Origin: Planctomycetota bacterium
Lineage (GTDB): Bacteria > Planctomycetota > Planctomycetia > Pirellulales > Pirellulaceae
Reading direction: 5' to 3'
DNA length: 42,515 bases
Assembly (NCBI GenBank): GCA_024276655.1
Contig: JAJRWU010000106.1
Span: 1-42,515, forward strand
A program made the position numbers and the translations under genes. The notes under the pieces are model-generated. The model saw nothing but the letters and a program-made list of their open reading frames with translations, had not been told where the DNA came from and searched no databases. Below, in pieces: positions 42,045 to 42,515 of this stretch (positions are counted from its first letter, which is position 1; each line of letters starts with the position of its first letter).

Positions 42045-42515
42045 ATGAGCACAACGAACTTTTCAAGTCGGTGGATTTGCGTGCTTGGCGTTGCCTTCGT
42101 CGTCGTCGCGATTGGCGGCGGGTGCGCCCCGCGGCACGATGCGCCCAGCGCGTCAACCCGCCAACCAGACCCACCGGCAAATAATCAGCGGGAAGATTCG
42201 ATAACATCGCCGCCCGAGCGGAACGCCGGGACTGAAGAACCATGGGTCGCCAAAACCGACCAACAGTGGCGCGCCCTGCTGACGCCGCTGCAATATGAAG
42301 TCACGCGGCAAAAGGGCACCGAGCGTCCTTTTGCCAATCAATACTGGGACAGCAAAACCAAGGGCGTTTACCATTGCGTTGGCTGCAAACTGCCGCTCTT
42401 CCATTCCGACCAAAAATACAAATCGGGCACCGGTTGGCCAAGTTTTTGGGCGCCGCTCCATAAGACCAGTGTTCGCGAGGAAGTCGACGACACGCTGTTC
42501 GCGCGCCGCACCGAA
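42045..42515 (+). CDS. msrB: Peptide-methionine (R)-S-oxide reductase, lipoprotein form, 3' end outside the window
   Basis: The frame is open from ATG 42045 to the window edge (157 codons); GAAGGAG at 42027-42033 is its ribosome binding site, and an in-frame TTG at 42042 is an alternative start. The N-terminus is a signal peptide with lipobox IGGGC, then a Pro/Ser-rich linker to about residue 65. The MsrB domain begins at [19 protein letters not shown], followed by PFANQYWD and the first zinc CxxC in [11 protein letters not shown], then [12 protein letters not shown]. MsrB reduces methionine-R-sulfoxide; the lipoprotein form acts in the cell envelope. The catalytic Cys lies beyond the edge. 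Confidence 0.93.
   Translation, partial: MSTTNFSSRWICVLGVAFVVVAIGGGCAPRHDAPSASTRQPDPPANNQREDSITSPPERNAGTEEPWVAKTDQQWRALLTPLQYEVTRQKGTERPFANQYWDSKTKGVYHCVGCKLPLFHSDQKYKSGTGWPSFWAPLHKTSVREEVDDTLFARRTE

Noticed and set aside
1-42515. tRNA, rRNA, riboswitch, prophage or conjugation genes
   Set aside because: I looked for cloverleaf patterns, rRNA cores, integrases and relaxases by eye and saw none; a covariance search would be decisive.

Overview
The window looks like chromosomal DNA of a planctomycete, probably of the Pirellulales type. It has moderately high GC, long intergenic palindromes and many weak or absent Shine-Dalgarno sites. The gene stock fits that group: a DUF1207 outer-membrane-type protein, a zinc-ribbon protein with the [17 protein letters not shown] signature, an ABC permease fused to a CPBP protease, TadE/TadG-like proteins, and a MoxR-DUF58-BatA operon. 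The lineage is inferred from family knowledge; no rRNA or tRNA gene was seen.

Layout, left to right. 1-655: the start of a leftward gene, then a nested palindromic repeat. 656-3931: a single ORF joining the three AmmeMemoRadiSam proteins (radical SAM, AMMECR1-like, MEMO-like). 4182-7982: a membrane protein, an ASCH protein, an ABC ATPase/permease pair and a small unknown protein. 8458-14159: an exported TIM-barrel protein, a NatA/NatB-like ABC exporter whose permease carries a CPBP protease domain, and glyA. 14399-19346: a zinc-ribbon protein followed by a tightly coupled trio, namely an asparagine-synthetase-like enzyme without its glutaminase nucleophile, a radical SAM enzyme and a flavin halogenase-like oxidoreductase. 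I consider this trio the best candidate for an undescribed pathway. 19468-23175: a solitary N6-adenine methyltransferase, a membrane-anchored EEP phosphatase/nuclease and a secreted Ig-like protein.

23562-26198: two adjacent Tad pilus-type proteins, one with a 213-residue Asp/Glu tract encoded by a 12-bp tandem repeat and one with a 77-residue acidic tail. 26596-29176: xseB, xseA and a PEGA lipoprotein. 29517-31196: a TetR regulator with a promoter/operator ending at its start codon, beside a DUF1207 gene interrupted by an in-frame TAG. 31337-35102: three DinB/DUF1569-like proteins, an AhpD-like protein, an ICMT-like methyltransferase and a glycosyltransferase. 35214-42515: an amidohydrolase, a leftward operon (MoxR ATPase, DUF58, BatA-like VWA protein, beta-propeller), and the 5' part of an msrB lipoprotein gene running off the window.

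The gene gaps carry several repeat families. The most frequent is a roughly 100-bp element with GGAACAGTCC-type outer ends and a central GCCCGGCATTTT hairpin. It occurs as one full copy, one degenerate full copy and about six half copies, relics or variants, nearly always between transcription units, so it may serve as a terminator as well as a mobile repeat.
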